NCBI GenBank assembly: GCA_963422275.1
Contig: OY729418.1
Coordinates: 1 to 64,000, forward strand
Source: G963422275 sp963422275
Lineage (GTDB): Bacteria; Pseudomonadota; Alphaproteobacteria; Rhodobacterales; Rhodobacteraceae
DNA: 64,000 nucleotides
Direction: 5' to 3'
Shown here piece after piece: positions 1-9,112 of this stretch. The notes beneath the pieces were generated by a model, which was given only the letters and a program-made list of their open reading frames with translations, was not told where the DNA came from and did not search any database. Position 1 is the stretch's first letter. Every line of letters starts with the position of its first letter. Both the position numbers and the translations under genes were made by a program.

Positions 1-559
1 GCGGTATCCAGAGTCACCCCAGACTTGCTCCTCCTCGCCGTGCAGAAGCTTGCCCGAAGGCGTCAGGTCGTGAACGTTCGCGGCCGTTCCCTCCAGCTGG
101 TGCGCCAGTCCGCGGCGCTCCAGCCGGTGGCGGAAGTCGGGATCGTCGTCTCGTCCGGAGGAACCTTCTCAAGCACCGCCCCGGCAAAGCGCCGGATGCT
201 CTCCGCCTCGCAAGCCGGTCCTCCATCGCCGGGTCGCTCAGATTGCAGAACGGCTGAACGCAGTGCACGCGCAGCATCACCGACAGCGGATGCGGCTGTC
301 GCCCCTTGCCGCCGCCCTTCGGACACGCCGGCGCAATGCGGGCCTCCAGGCGCTCCCAGGGGATCAGGCCGTCCATCCGCTCCGGAAAGATCTCGCGGCG
401 CGTCTTGCGCTTCTTGCGGTCGCATTGAAGGCTGGCAAAGGTCAATTGCTGAAGGCGTTGCATGTCGTGATCCCCCCAAAGAAAGGCGTGGCGCAAAACA
501 GCAGGCGCGCATCGGATACGCAATGCAACGCCCAAAACCGGGCTGTATTCAGAGGTTCC
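1..559 (-). pseudogene. IS5-family transposase remnant (copy 1, internally deleted)
   Basis: The minus strand carries the 5' part of the IS5-family transposase that is seen nearly whole at 30.6-31.6 kb, including the ERMDGLIPWERLEARIAP and LSVMLRVHCVQ segments. The IS end TCAGAGGTTCC lies at about 549-559. Within the copy a stretch is missing: the sequence jumps from the CACCAGCTG just before the internal frame junction to the GAGGGAAC that follows CACCATCTG in the full copy. This looks like deletion between two short similar sequences. The other end lies outside the window. It cannot encode an active transposase. Confidence 0.85.
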
Positions 560-628
560 ATAGCTAATTTCAAGGGAACATCGCAGTTCTATGCACCCTG
601 TCGAAGGTTTGACGACAATGCCCGGACG

Positions 629-820
629 GATGATCGAATCCTACCGATTGCCGAAGTCATGCGGCTGACGTCGCTGTCGCGAATCACGCCGTACGCATAC
701 ATTCGCGATTGCACATTTCCGCCGCTGCTCAAACTAGGGATGAAAAGACCCAGCTGGAGACACTTGGAAATCCAGGACTGGATCCACAGTCGAAGTCTGG
801 CGAAGGGCGGTAACGCCTGA
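629..820 (+). CDS. AlpA-family DNA-binding regulator, partial or decayed
   Basis: The frame reads DDRILPIAEVMRLTSLSR and continues through FPPLLKLG and a tryptophan-containing helix to a stop at 820. This is the layout of AlpA/phage-type helix-turn-helix regulators (about 60-70 residues, L..VM.LT.LS, then FP..VKLG). No good start codon is visible: the only in-frame ATG is at 659, inside the conserved helix, and the IS copy 1 end lies about 70 bp upstream. The start was therefore probably lost. AlpA proteins usually control excision of prophages or integrative elements, so this may be a relic of one. The target is unknown. Confidence 0.55.
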   Translation, partial: DDRILPIAEVMRLTSLSRITPYAYIRDCTFPPLLKLGMKRPSWRHLEIQDWIHSRSLAKGGNA

Positions 821-1790
821 GCCACCCCAAATCGGACGCCGCGGTTGCCGGGTGCGGCGGGCGCACCAGAAAATCGCTGCCACCGCTGCATCGAGGTCCA
901 GCTGACCCCTGCATGAACGCTGCGTCAGCCCCCGCAGGCAGCCACCGGATTGGCCACGGGCCGGCCGGGATGAAAAAACTGGTTGCGGTCGATCACCGCC
1001 AGCGCAACCGGCGCCTGCTCTCCCATCTCCAAGACCGCCTCCTCCTAGGCATGTCTGAAAATCCCGATTTTCCTGCATGGCAGCTTCACCGCCACGTTGA
1101 GCTGGCTGTTTCCATGGTGGCTGTAGGCCTTCGCCTGAATTAGGGCGTCCTCGAAGTCACAGGACATAATCAGCGTACCGTATTCGATGTGTCTCCGGCC
1201 TTGGCCCGAGGTTCGGAAGCAGTCTGGTTTTCCTTTTCATCATCACTGTCCGGCGCCTCGTTCCTCAGACCAAGCTCGATTGGGGCAGGTTTTTCCACAA
1301 GGAATTCAGCGAGCAGTTTTGTGGCGCGAGTTGCCGTCCGCCGCTGCATCCTGCTATATCCCCGACAGTGGCGGCCCGCGCCCAGCAGGCCGGATAGGGC
1401 GAGTGCTCGGATGACCAGTGCTCTTCCGTTGTTATTTCGGCCTTGGCCGCGAAAACCCGCCCGGTACAATTTGAACCGGTCTGGCATGTCAGCCAAGCGA
1501 GGATGACCGCGACCGCCTGTTCGCAGGTGGTTCCTGCGGGCAGCGCCGTGCCCGACGCGGTGTCAGGTCAAGGCAACTGCCGATCATGGAGCGGTGATCT
1601 GAGGGCGCAATGGAATGGCGGAGACATAGCCGATCCGCTGTTTGTGGGAACACCGAACGAACATGATCCACAACCAACTGAATTACCTGACTTAATCGCC
1701 AGACTCTTGCCGGGCATTTTGTGCCACATTAACGCTGGGAGAAGGCGGAGCCCATGGGCCTCTGCAGTGGTCTTTCTGGCACTATGCGCT
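821..1790. other. About 970 bp with no recognisable intact gene
   Basis: No intact gene is convincing here. Two minus-strand stretches read like protein without being recognisable: about 1215-1045, containing GTLIMSCDFEDALIQAKAYS and ending in a stop, and about 1043-936, containing VALAVIDRNQFFHPGRPV. They may be remains of one or two genes of a lost mobile element. I assign no function. Confidence 0.3.
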
Positions 1791-1791
1791 T

Positions 1792-2100
1792 TCAGCTACG
1801 GAATCGCTCAGCTACCGTGCCAACGAATCCGGCGATGAGCGCGGGGACCATGAAGATGATCCCCGGTGCCGCGATCAGCACCCCTGCCCACCACGGCCAG
1901 CCTATGACATCGACGACTCCGAAATACGTGCCTATTGTCAGCGGCAGCATGATCCGAGCAAGGAACGCGACCATCATGGCGCCCCCGGCGGCCCAAATTC
2001 CGAGATGGTGTTCAATGCCTGTCCAGCCTAACCACATTTGGGCCAGCCCCAGCACCAACATCAAAAGCATGACCGGAAAACCCAGAAGATTGCCCATCAT
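1792..2100 (-). CDS. Small multi-pass membrane protein, unknown function
   Basis: A 102-residue protein consisting almost entirely of three hydrophobic segments (about residues 5-28, 33-60 and 66-96), ending in a short basic tail (AERFRS). Its ATG overlaps the stop of the upstream broken membrane-protein gene (CAACAATGATG), so the two were translated together. I do not recognise the family. Because its partner is broken and both lie in an IS-ridden strip, it may be non-functional even though its own frame is open. Confidence 0.55.
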   Translation of the reverse strand: MMGNLLGFPVMLLMLVLGLAQMWLGWTGIEHHLGIWAAGGAMMVAFLARIMLPLTIGTYFGVVDVIGWPWWAGVLIAAPGIIFMVPALIAGFVGTVAERFRS

Positions 2101-2742
2101 TGTTGAACACCTCGGATCAGTGACGGAGGCAAGACGCTAAGAGTCGCTGATACTTCATATATATATCTCAAGGTTGTTTTATCTCCTTCTACTCGCAAAA
2201 GTGTTGTTACGTCATCAAGACGGTAAGTTTTTCCTTCCGCGGCTAACCGGTGCAATGCGGCTTGTGCTTCATTCTTAATTGTTGTTATAATGGTTTCTCT
2301 TGCATTGTCTTCCATCGAACCTGCTTTCGTGTCAGCAAGATTTTTGATGGAAGTCGCCAACGCGAAAAACATTGCTCCCCCTAATATCAGAAGAATTGTT
2401 AACCATATTCTTCGTTTTGGCAATGAGGCGGTTGTATTCGTCTTCAACGGTGACGCCAAGAGTAATAATAGGTTGGCAACTGGAATGAACGCGAAAAATG
2501 CTTTTCCCGCGTTTCCGAATTATTTCCGTTTGCACCGTACGGGAAGCACAAGGAACTTTACTAAGACGACTAGGATAGCACAACCAAATAAGACCCACAC
2601 ACTATAGGAACTAAGAAACACATCAACCAACCCGGGAACGGTTGTATCTAAAAATGATTCGGAGGGAGGTTATTGCTGCCATAGCGGTCGTGACGGAACT
2701 CCACATCACGCTGCAGGCTACAGCAAGAATCATCAACCGCAT
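2097..2742 (-). pseudogene. Disrupted membrane-protein gene with signal peptide
   Basis: An ATG at 2742, preceded by GAAGGTGAT, starts a typical signal peptide (MRLMILAVACSVMWSSVTTA, then MAA). After about 23 residues the frame runs out, but the next frame continues with PPSESFLDTTVPGLVDVF and a membrane helix (VLFGCAILVVLVKFLVLP). That frame hits TAA near 2522 and is followed in phase by NAGKAFFAFIPVANLLLLL and a further helix near the C-terminus. The pattern of helix, glycine/lysine turn and FIPVANL helix resembles small membrane proteins of the DUF5684 type; this is from memory. One frameshift and one nonsense codon separate the pieces. The last 120 codons (2459-2097) stay open and could be translated from a TTG. 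Confidence 0.5.
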
Positions 2743-3537
2743 GTTGAATCACCTTCACTCATCAATTCAATGAAATCCGCCTCCGAAAGGATCGCAATCT
2801 CGGCTCCCTGCCGGATATTATCCTTCCACCTGCCGGTGCTTGCCACTCTTTTCGTATCCTTTCAGGCGATTGCGGTCCTGTACGCCGACAACCAGGAACG
2901 TCAGCTTCTTTGTCACCGCAGTGACGACTTTGCAGCCAGCGCGCGCTGCCAGGTCCGCAGCCTCCGGCCGTGGCATCGAAAGAGCGCCGGTAAAGGTGAT
3001 CACCTCGCCATGCAGAGGGCCGTCGACGTCGCCTTGACGCTTCACCGAACTGTAATTGCGCTCACGGCGGTCCCGCTTCCGCGGTGCCGAAGTCGCAATG
3101 GGCTCCCCAACCTTTGAAAGCCAGTCTTCGATGCCGAGACCCGTTGCCTCGCAGGCCCGCAGGACGATCTCCGCGGCTGCCCTGGCATCTTCCAGGGCGT
3201 CGTGGTGCCGGAATTCGATCCCGAGGTCCGCGGTCACGTTGCGCAGCCCGTAACCGCGCTTCGCATAGCGCTCCGGCCAGGCCCGCCGCACCACTCGGGT
3301 GCTGTCAAGCCAGACAGCCTGAAGCGATTCGAAACCGTAGCGCGACAGGGCCCAGCCGACGGCGATACGGTCGAAGCTCGAGTGGCTGACGACCACAGTC
3401 CCGGACAGTCGGTCGTGCAACTCGGCCCTCACTCCCGGCAGCGTCGGATTGCCTTCGACGGCCTGGGCGTCGATGCCGTGAATGATGCCGTGAATGCGGA
3501 CATTCCAAGGGTCGAACCAGTCCTCTGGATCGACTAG
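2733..3537 (-). pseudogene. DnaQ-type 3'-5' exonuclease/BRCT protein, C-terminal part
   Basis: This is the larger part of an exonuclease gene split by the IS at 3538-4749. It contains the ExoII region (VVVSHSSFDR), the ExoIII region (FRHHDALEDARAAAEIVL) and a C-terminal BRCT-like domain (LHGEVITFTGALSMPRPEAA onward). The catalytic DxE of ExoI is in the other part. After KHRQVEG the frame meets a stop at 2818, but the +1 frame continues with GAEIAILSEADFIELMSE to a stop at 2733, the expected BRCT tail. So there is also a frameshift near the 3' end. DEDDh exonucleases with BRCT domains trim DNA 3' ends in repair; this copy should be inactive. Confidence 0.8.
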
Positions 3538-4749
3538 GGAACCTCTGATTTGGAGGTTTTTTTTGGGGTTTGCTGCGGAATTTGCCCTTCCCGGCTGCAC
3601 CGGTCGGTTTTCGGCGGTTCGGAAGCCGCAAATGCGCGTTTTCGGGGCGAAACCGCCGCCGGTTCAGCCCCCGCAGGGCCGGTCCGGCAAATTCCGGACA
3701 CGCTTCTCCCCTGTCACGACAGGTGCGGCTGGGCAATCATCAGGTTCGAGAAGCCCGGAAGCGGCGCAAGCCGCTGCACGTTCTTCTCCAAACCCCGATA
3801 CCGAACCATGTCGCAGCCGAACACCCGCTTGATGATCCGGAACGGATGCTCCACCCGCGCCCGCACCCGGGCCTTCGCCGTCTCCGCCCTGGCCGCGGCG
3901 CTGCCCGGCGCCAGCGTCCGGCGCTGGCTCGGGGGCATGGCAATCTGCCACGAAACATCGCGATGCGCGTGCTCCGCGCGCTTGCCGACCCCGCGGTATC
4001 CGGAGTCACCCCGGACTTGCTCCTCCTCGCCGTGCAGAAGCCGACCCGAAGGCGTCAGGTCGCGACGTTGGCAGACGTTCCCTCCAGATGGTGCACCAGA
4101 CCCCGGGTGTCGGTGCCAATGTGCAGCTTCATCCCGAAATGCCACCGGTTCCCCTTCCTCGTCTGGTGCATCTCCGGGTCGCGGGCGTTGCTCTCGTTCC
4201 CGGTCGACGATGGCGCCGAGATGATGGTGGCGTCAACGATGCCGCCCTTCTTCAGCAAAACCCCCCGCTCGGCCAGGTGATCCCTGATCTCCCGAACAGC
4301 TGGTGCGCCAGTCCGCGGCGCTCCAGCCGGTGGCGGAAGTCGGGATCGTCGTCTCGTCCGGAACCTTCTCAAGCACCGCCCCGGCAAAGCGCCGGACGCT
4401 CTCCGCCTCGCAAGCCGGTCCTCCATCAACGGGTCGCTCAGGTTGCAGAACAGCTGAACGCAGTGCACGCGCAGCATCACCGACAGCGGATGCGGCTGTC
4501 GCCCCTTGCCGCCGCCCTTCGGACACGCCGGCGCAATGCGGGCCTCCAGGCGCTCCCAGGGGATCAGGCCGTCCATCCGCTCCGGAAAGATCTCGCGGCG
4601 CTTCTTGCGATCGCATTGGAGGCTGGCAAAGGTCAATTGCCGAAGGCGCTGCATGTCAGGATCCCCCAAAAAAAGGCGTGGCGCAAAATAGCGGGCACGC
4701 ACCGGATGCGCAATGCAACGCCCAAAACCGGGCTGTATTCAGAGGTTCC
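3538..4749 (-). mobile_element. IS5-family insertion sequence (copy 2), transposase broken
   Basis: The element is bounded by inverted ends AGGGAACCTCTGA / TCAGAGGTTCCCT and flanked on both sides by CTAG (3534-3537 and 4750-4753), the palindromic target typical of the IS5 group. The minus-strand transposase is recognisable throughout (QLTFASLQCDRKK, KKGGIVDATIISAPSST, RVEHPFRIIKRVFG) but is split over several frames: a base is lost in the MEDRL region, again after EGTSANV, and at the same internal junction as copy 3. It inserted into the exonuclease gene; removing it with one CTAG restores that gene's frame. Confidence 0.9.
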
Positions 4750-4867
4750 CTAGGCTCTCCCAGAGATCGACGATGGCACCGTTCTCCACGCGGACAATGC
4801 CAAGCTGGCAGATACTCGCGCGGACCGCATTGGCGGTCTCGACATCGATGGCAGTAAACGAAATCAT
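4750..4867 (-). pseudogene. DnaQ-type exonuclease, N-terminal part
   Basis: An ATG at 4867 (GGAAG a few bases upstream) starts MISFTAIDVETANAVRASIC, which carries the ExoI motif D-V-E-T of DEDD exonucleases. The frame continues through QLGIVRVENGAIVDLWES and runs into the IS at CTAG. Across the IS the reading resumes in phase (WES-L-V-DPEDWF). The intact ancestor was therefore a single protein of roughly 300 residues. This fragment alone is not expected to fold into an exonuclease. Confidence 0.8.
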
Positions 4868-5112
4868 GAAAACGCTTCCCAAAACGGACGCCCTTCATAT
4901 GCCTAGCACAGAATCCAGACCTTGCGCCTCGGAGAGAGGTGTCAGTGCTCAGCCTTCTGTTCCGACAAAATTCCCTTGTTCGGAATGGTTAGGCCTGCCT
5001 TCGGTTTTCCCGTTGGCACATAGGACCCGGAAACTGCGGTCAGGCAAAAAAGAAAATCGCAATTATTAAAGGGTTGGCACACGAGGAGATCCCACAAAAA
5101 GCGGATCGGCTA

Positions 5113-5202
5113 TGGCGGAGACGGAGGGATTCGAACCCTCGAGACGGTTCCCCGCCTACTCCCTTAGCAGGGGAGCGCCTTAAACCACTCGGCCACGTCT
5201 CC
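5113..5202 (-). tRNA. tRNA-Ser (anticodon GCU)
   Basis: The minus strand folds as a class II tRNA of about 90 nt. The acceptor stem GGAGACG pairs with CGTCTCC, the anticodon arm contains CTGCTAA (anticodon GCU, reading AGC/AGU), there is a long variable arm as in tRNA-Ser, the T arm has GGTTCGAATCC, and CCA is encoded. It is the only tRNA I found in the window. An IS1595-type remnant lies about 200 bp away. No attachment-site repeat was noticed. Confidence 0.95.
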
Positions 5203-5403
5203 TAGCCACCAATTAGCCCCAAGCCAGCATGAGGGCAAGAGACAATGCAGTTGCGATACCTCGCCGGTACTTGCCGGCATCAATAAAGATTCCGTCAAAT
5301 TGGACGTCAATTGCTCCGACACGAAAGCACTCATGGTTTTCGGGTATCTTGGCCTGAACGAAACTCAGGAAACTTGCATGCGAGAAAGACATTTGACGGA
5401 ATT

Positions 5404-6259
5404 TCTTATGCACATGGTTCCTGCGACACAAGGCATTGTGTCCGGGATGTCGGATGATAGAATGTTCGCACGACATTCTTGATATGGAACCGTTCCATGA
5501 CCGAAATCCCCGCCAGCCTCATCGCCTTTCAGCGCTTGTTCCCCGACGACGACGCCTGCGCCCGGTGGCTCGTCGCCGTCCGATGGCCGAACGGCTTCCG
5601 GTGTCCCGCCTGCGGCCACGATCGCGGGTGGGAGTCGAAGACCAAGAAGCACAGCTTCGAGTGCATCCGTTGCCATCGGCAAACCTCGGTCACCGCCGGC
5701 ACCCTCCTGCACCGAACCAAGCTGCCGCTCACGATTTGGTTCTGGGCCGCCTATTTGATGGCCACTCATTCCAACGACATCTCCGCCTTGCAGTTGCAGA
5801 AGCAACTCGGGATCGGGTCCTATCGCAGCGCCTGGATGCTCGCCGCCAAGCTTCGCCGCGCCATGGTCACCCCCGAGCGCAGCCCGCTGTCCGGTCTGGT
5901 CGGGATCGACGAGGCCAGCCAGCCGCAGCGCAACACCTGAAGGCAAGATGCCTGTCGCCGGCGCGGTCGAACTCGGCGACGGCAACGCGCCGGGCCGCCT
6001 GCGGCTGGCCACGATCCCGTCCTGCAACGCCAAGGATCTCGGCAACTTCGCTGTGCGCAACACCGCCACGACCGCGATCGTCAAGACAGACGGCTGCAGC
6101 GCGGTGCCTCGAGACCGCCAACTGCCCCATGTCGTCGGCGACAGGCCCGCCCGTGAAATCCTCGCCTGGATCCACACCGTGTTTTCCAACCTCAAGGGCT
6201 GCGCGCCAAACTTCACCCCTGTCGCATCTTGATCAAACCGGAACCAAGTGCATAAGCAG
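5404..6259 (+). mobile_element. IS1595-family insertion sequence, decayed
   Basis: Inverted repeats TTATGCACATGGTTCC (5406-5421) and GGAACCAAGTGCATAA (6240-6255; one mismatch) enclose a broken transposase gene. Outside them the 12-bp sequence TTTGACGGAATT is repeated directly (5392-5403 and 6260-6271). The IS1595 family normally makes an 8-bp duplication, so either part of the repeat was present before insertion or the exact ends differ from those given. Confidence 0.75.
5497..6232 (+). pseudogene. IS1595-family transposase, frameshifted
   Basis: The start ATG at 5497 opens MTEIPASLIAFQRLFPDDDA, followed by a zinc ribbon (CPACGHD ... CIRCHRQ) and the helical region up to the first catalytic aspartate (GLVGIDEAS). 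The frame stops at 5940. The C-terminal half resumes in another frame from about 5948 (MPVAGAVELGDG, a second-aspartate region IVKTDG, ILAWIHTVFSNLKG) and ends at 6232. The middle around the first aspartate is partly missing. This is the two-domain plan of IS1595 (ISXO2-like DDE) transposases, but the gene cannot give an active enzyme. Confidence 0.8.
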
Positions 6260-6400
6260 TTTGACGGAATTGCGCGTGGCGTGGATGAATGCGAGATCGC
6301 AGAGGTTTTTCCACGCTGCCGTTTTCCAGCATACAGTGTACCGCTACCTTGAAATCTCATGTAAGTCGTGCCCAACATTGCATTTGCGAGGAACTGTTCA

Positions 6401-7615
6401 ATGAATGCACAATTCAAGCCTGAACCAGAGTCAGGCATCGGCTCGTTCCAGTGGAGCGACCCGTTCTTGCTGGAAGATCAACTAGAGGACGATGAGTTGC
6501 TGACCCGCAATTCTGCGCGCGCTTTCGCGGAGATTGAGCTCAGACCACGAATCGAAAATGACTACATGGACGAGCAGACCGATCCGGAATTATTTTCCAA
6601 AATGGGAGAAACCGGCCTCTTGGGGCTAACGTTGCCGGAAGATTACGGTGGATCAGACGCCGGGTATGTGTCCTATGGTCTGACTGCTAGGGAGCTGGAA
6701 AGAGTTGATTCCGGGTACCGCTCGATGATGAGCGTCCAGTCGTCGCTGGTCATGTACCCGATTCTTGCATTTGGCAGCGAAACGCAGAAGCGCAAATACC
6801 TTCCGGCACTCGCCAGTGGCACGTCAATCGGATGCTTCGGACTCACTGAACCAGATGCAGGTTCGGACGCCGGCAGCCTGAAGACCAAGGCCGTCAAGAC
6901 CTCCGATGGTTATCGGCTCACAGGGACCAAGGCTTGGATATCCAATGCACCGGTCGCAGACGTGTTTCTTGTCTGGGCCAAATCTGAAGCCCACCAAGGA
7001 AAAATCAAGGGATTTATACTTGAAAAGGGAATGAACGGGCTTTCGGCACCAAAGATCGGTGGAAAGCTGTCGCTCCGCGCATCGATTACGGGCGAAATCG
7101 TGATGAATGACGTCGAAGTCGGCGAGGATGCGCTGCTGGATGGGACTTCCGGTCTAAGGGGCCCATTCAGTTGCCTGAACAGAGCTAGATACGGCATCGC
7201 CTGGGGTGTGATGGGTGCAGCAGAAGAGTGCTGGCTTCGGGCAAGGCAGTACGGTCTTGACCGAAAGCAGTTCGGCCGCCCGCTCGCGCACACCCAGCTC
7301 TACCAAAAGAAGCTTGCCGACATGCAAACCGAGATCGCGCTTGGCCTTCAGGCATCGCTGCGAGTCGGACGGCTAATCGATACCGGAAATTTTGCGCCCG
7401 AGATGATATCCGTCATCAAGCGAAACAACTGCGGCAAGGCGCTGGAGATAGCCAGAAACGCAAGGGATATGCATGGCGCAAACGGCATCCAGATAGAGTA
7501 TCAGGTCATAAGGCATGCACAGAATCTGGAGACAGTGAACACTTACGAGGGAACGCATGACGTACACGCATTGATACTCGGTCGCGCTCAGACAGGGGCT
7601 CAGGCGTTCTTCTGA
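6401..7615 (+). CDS. gcdH: Glutaryl-CoA dehydrogenase
   Basis: A 404-residue FAD-dependent acyl-CoA dehydrogenase that oxidises and decarboxylates glutaryl-CoA to crotonyl-CoA in lysine, tryptophan and glutarate breakdown. Diagnostic segments are RSMMSVQSSL (substrate-binding arginine), FGLTEPDAGSDAGS (flavin/substrate loop) and NTYEGTHDVHALILGRA, whose glutamate at about residue 383 is the catalytic base of this subfamily. The ATG at 6401 has GAGGAA just upstream. It stands alone on the plus strand between an IS1595 remnant and the pyrimidine genes, with no link to them apparent. Transporter or CoA-transferase partners are not in the window. Confidence 0.93.
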   Translation: MNAQFKPEPESGIGSFQWSDPFLLEDQLEDDELLTRNSARAFAEIELRPRIENDYMDEQTDPELFSKMGETGLLGLTLPEDYGGSDAGYVSYGLTARELERVDSGYRSMMSVQSSLVMYPILAFGSETQKRKYLPALASGTSIGCFGLTEPDAGSDAGSLKTKAVKTSDGYRLTGTKAWISNAPVADVFLVWAKSEAHQGKIKGFILEKGMNGLSAPKIGGKLSLRASITGEIVMNDVEVGEDALLDGTSGLRGPFSCLNRARYGIAWGVMGAAEECWLRARQYGLDRKQFGRPLAHTQLYQKKLADMQTEIALGLQASLRVGRLIDTGNFAPEMISVIKRNNCGKALEIARNARDMHGANGIQIEYQVIRHAQNLETVNTYEGTHDVHALILGRAQTGAQAFF

Positions 7616-7655
7616 AACAACGCCAACTGAAACCGCACTCAAGAGAACAAAAAAA

Positions 7656-7671
7656 TTGACCAATTGGTAAA
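7656..7671 (+). promoter_or_regulatory. RutR-like operator overlapping the preTA promoter
   Basis: TTGACCAATTGGTAAA matches the E. coli RutR consensus TTGACCANNTGGTCAA at 13 of the 14 specified positions. It lies directly before preT, and a RutR homologue is encoded 3 kb downstream. Its TTGACC could also serve as a -35 box, with a weak -10 near 7679 (TATGCC), so bound RutR would block RNA polymerase. In enterobacteria uracil and thymine release RutR; induction of preTA by pyrimidines is the inference here. Confidence 0.7.
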
Positions 7672-7728
7672 ATTCTGATATGCCTTAACAAGATGTACAC
7701 TATGAGCGTGTCCAGCTCGGAGGAACGA

Positions 7729-9102
7729 TTGCCGAAGACGAACCAGCGCCCCGACGTGGCGGCCGGACGACTGGCCGAAAGGGATTACGCACACAATTTT
7801 TTGGATATCCGTCCGCCTTACTCAAGCCATGAAGCGGCCGTTGCATCCGACCGCTGCTATTTCTGTCACGACGCTCCTTGCGTCGCTGCCTGCCCGACAG
7901 GCATCGATATTCCGCTCTTCATCCGCCAGATTTCTTCTGGCATGCCGCGGGCAGCGGCCAAGACAATCCTTGACAGCAACATTCTTGGCGGCATGTGCGC
8001 CAGGGTGTGCCCAACCGAAACTCTGTGCGAGGAAGTCTGCGTCAGGGAGGATGCAGAGGGCGTTCCTGTCGAAATCGGACGTCTTCAAAGATTTGCCACT
8101 GACGCACTAATGGCAAGTGACGAACACCCCTACAAAAGAAGCGAGCCGACCGGAAAGCATGTGGCAGTTGTGGGCGCAGGCCCCGCCGGCCTTGCATGCG
8201 CTCACCGCCTCGCAATGAAAGGGCACGAAGTCACCTTGTTCGATGCGCGCGCGAAGCCGGGCGGTCTGAACGAATACGGAGTCGCCGCCTACAAGACAGT
8301 CGACGGATTCGCTGCCAGAGAGATCGACTGGCTTCTGGAGATTGGCGGCATTGCAGTGAATTTGGAGAGCCCGCTGTCCGAGGTCGGCGGACTCAGTAGC
8401 CTTCTTGATCGCTTTGACGCCGTATTCCTTGGAATCGGCTTGGCCGGGGTCAACGCTCTGAGAATCGAAGGCAACGACAGCCTAGGCGTACGGGATGCGG
8501 TGGATTTCATCGAGGATGTCCGCCAAGCCGAGGATTATGCGGATATCCCGATTGGAAGAAACGTCGTCGTCATCGGAGGCGGAATGACCGCCATTGACGC
8601 AGCCGTCCAATCCAAACATCTGGGAGCCGAAAGCGTATCCATAGTGTACAGGCGCTCCACGAACGAAATGAGCGCGTCGGCCCACGAACAGAGCTTGGCC
8701 AAAAACGCCGGTGTTCGAATTTTGACGAACGCCCAACCCAAGCGCATCTTGGACGGCGGACAAGGTTTGAAAGTGGAATTTGAGCTGACCGAGAACAGTG
8801 CCGGGGGACTTGTTGCCACCGGCGAGACCTTCCGGATCGCAGCGGACCAAGTCTTCAGAGCAATTGGCCAGCGACTCGATGGATACCCAGACGAGCCGCT
8901 TCTGGAGAACGGAAAGATCAAGGTGGAAGGCCCCGGGCGCACAAGCATCGAAAGCGTTTGGGCCGGCGGCGACTGCGCAACTGGGGGGGACGACCTTACC
9001 GTGACCGCCGTCGCCGAGGGACGAAACGCGGCGGAGGACATTCACGCCAGTCTGACGCGGACGGCAGTCCGCCGCAGCGACGGCAAGGCTGCTCACGAAT
9101 GA
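7729..9102 (+). CDS. preT: NAD-dependent dihydropyrimidine dehydrogenase subunit PreT
   Basis: The flavoprotein partner of PreA. PreTA uses NADH to reduce uracil or thymine to the 5,6-dihydropyrimidine, the first reductive catabolic step. The N-terminus holds two cysteine clusters for 4Fe-4S centres (CYFCHDAPCVAACP and CARVCPTETLCEEVC), followed by an FAD-binding GAGPAG and a pyridine-nucleotide site (VVVIGGGMTAIDAA). I prefer the TTG at 7729 because GGAGGA lies at proper spacing before it and MPKTNQRPDVAAGRL fits the family N-terminus. ATGs at 7693 and 7702 lack a ribosome-binding site and would sit almost at the predicted transcription start. preA follows after 10 bp. Confidence 0.92.
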   Translation: MPKTNQRPDVAAGRLAERDYAHNFLDIRPPYSSHEAAVASDRCYFCHDAPCVAACPTGIDIPLFIRQISSGMPRAAAKTILDSNILGGMCARVCPTETLCEEVCVREDAEGVPVEIGRLQRFATDALMASDEHPYKRSEPTGKHVAVVGAGPAGLACAHRLAMKGHEVTLFDARAKPGGLNEYGVAAYKTVDGFAAREIDWLLEIGGIAVNLESPLSEVGGLSSLLDRFDAVFLGIGLAGVNALRIEGNDSLGVRDAVDFIEDVRQAEDYADIPIGRNVVVIGGGMTAIDAAVQSKHLGAESVSIVYRRSTNEMSASAHEQSLAKNAGVRILTNAQPKRILDGGQGLKVEFELTENSAGGLVATGETFRIAADQVFRAIGQRLDGYPDEPLLENGKIKVEGPGRTSIESVWAGGDCATGGDDLTVTAVAEGRNAAEDIHASLTRTAVRRSDGKAAHE

Positions 9103-9112
9103 GGGGAATGTC

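Noticed and set aside
5365..6438. Minus-strand open frame of 357 codons across the IS1595 remnant
   Set aside because: It runs through both IS ends and the transposase in antisense, with no family resemblance.
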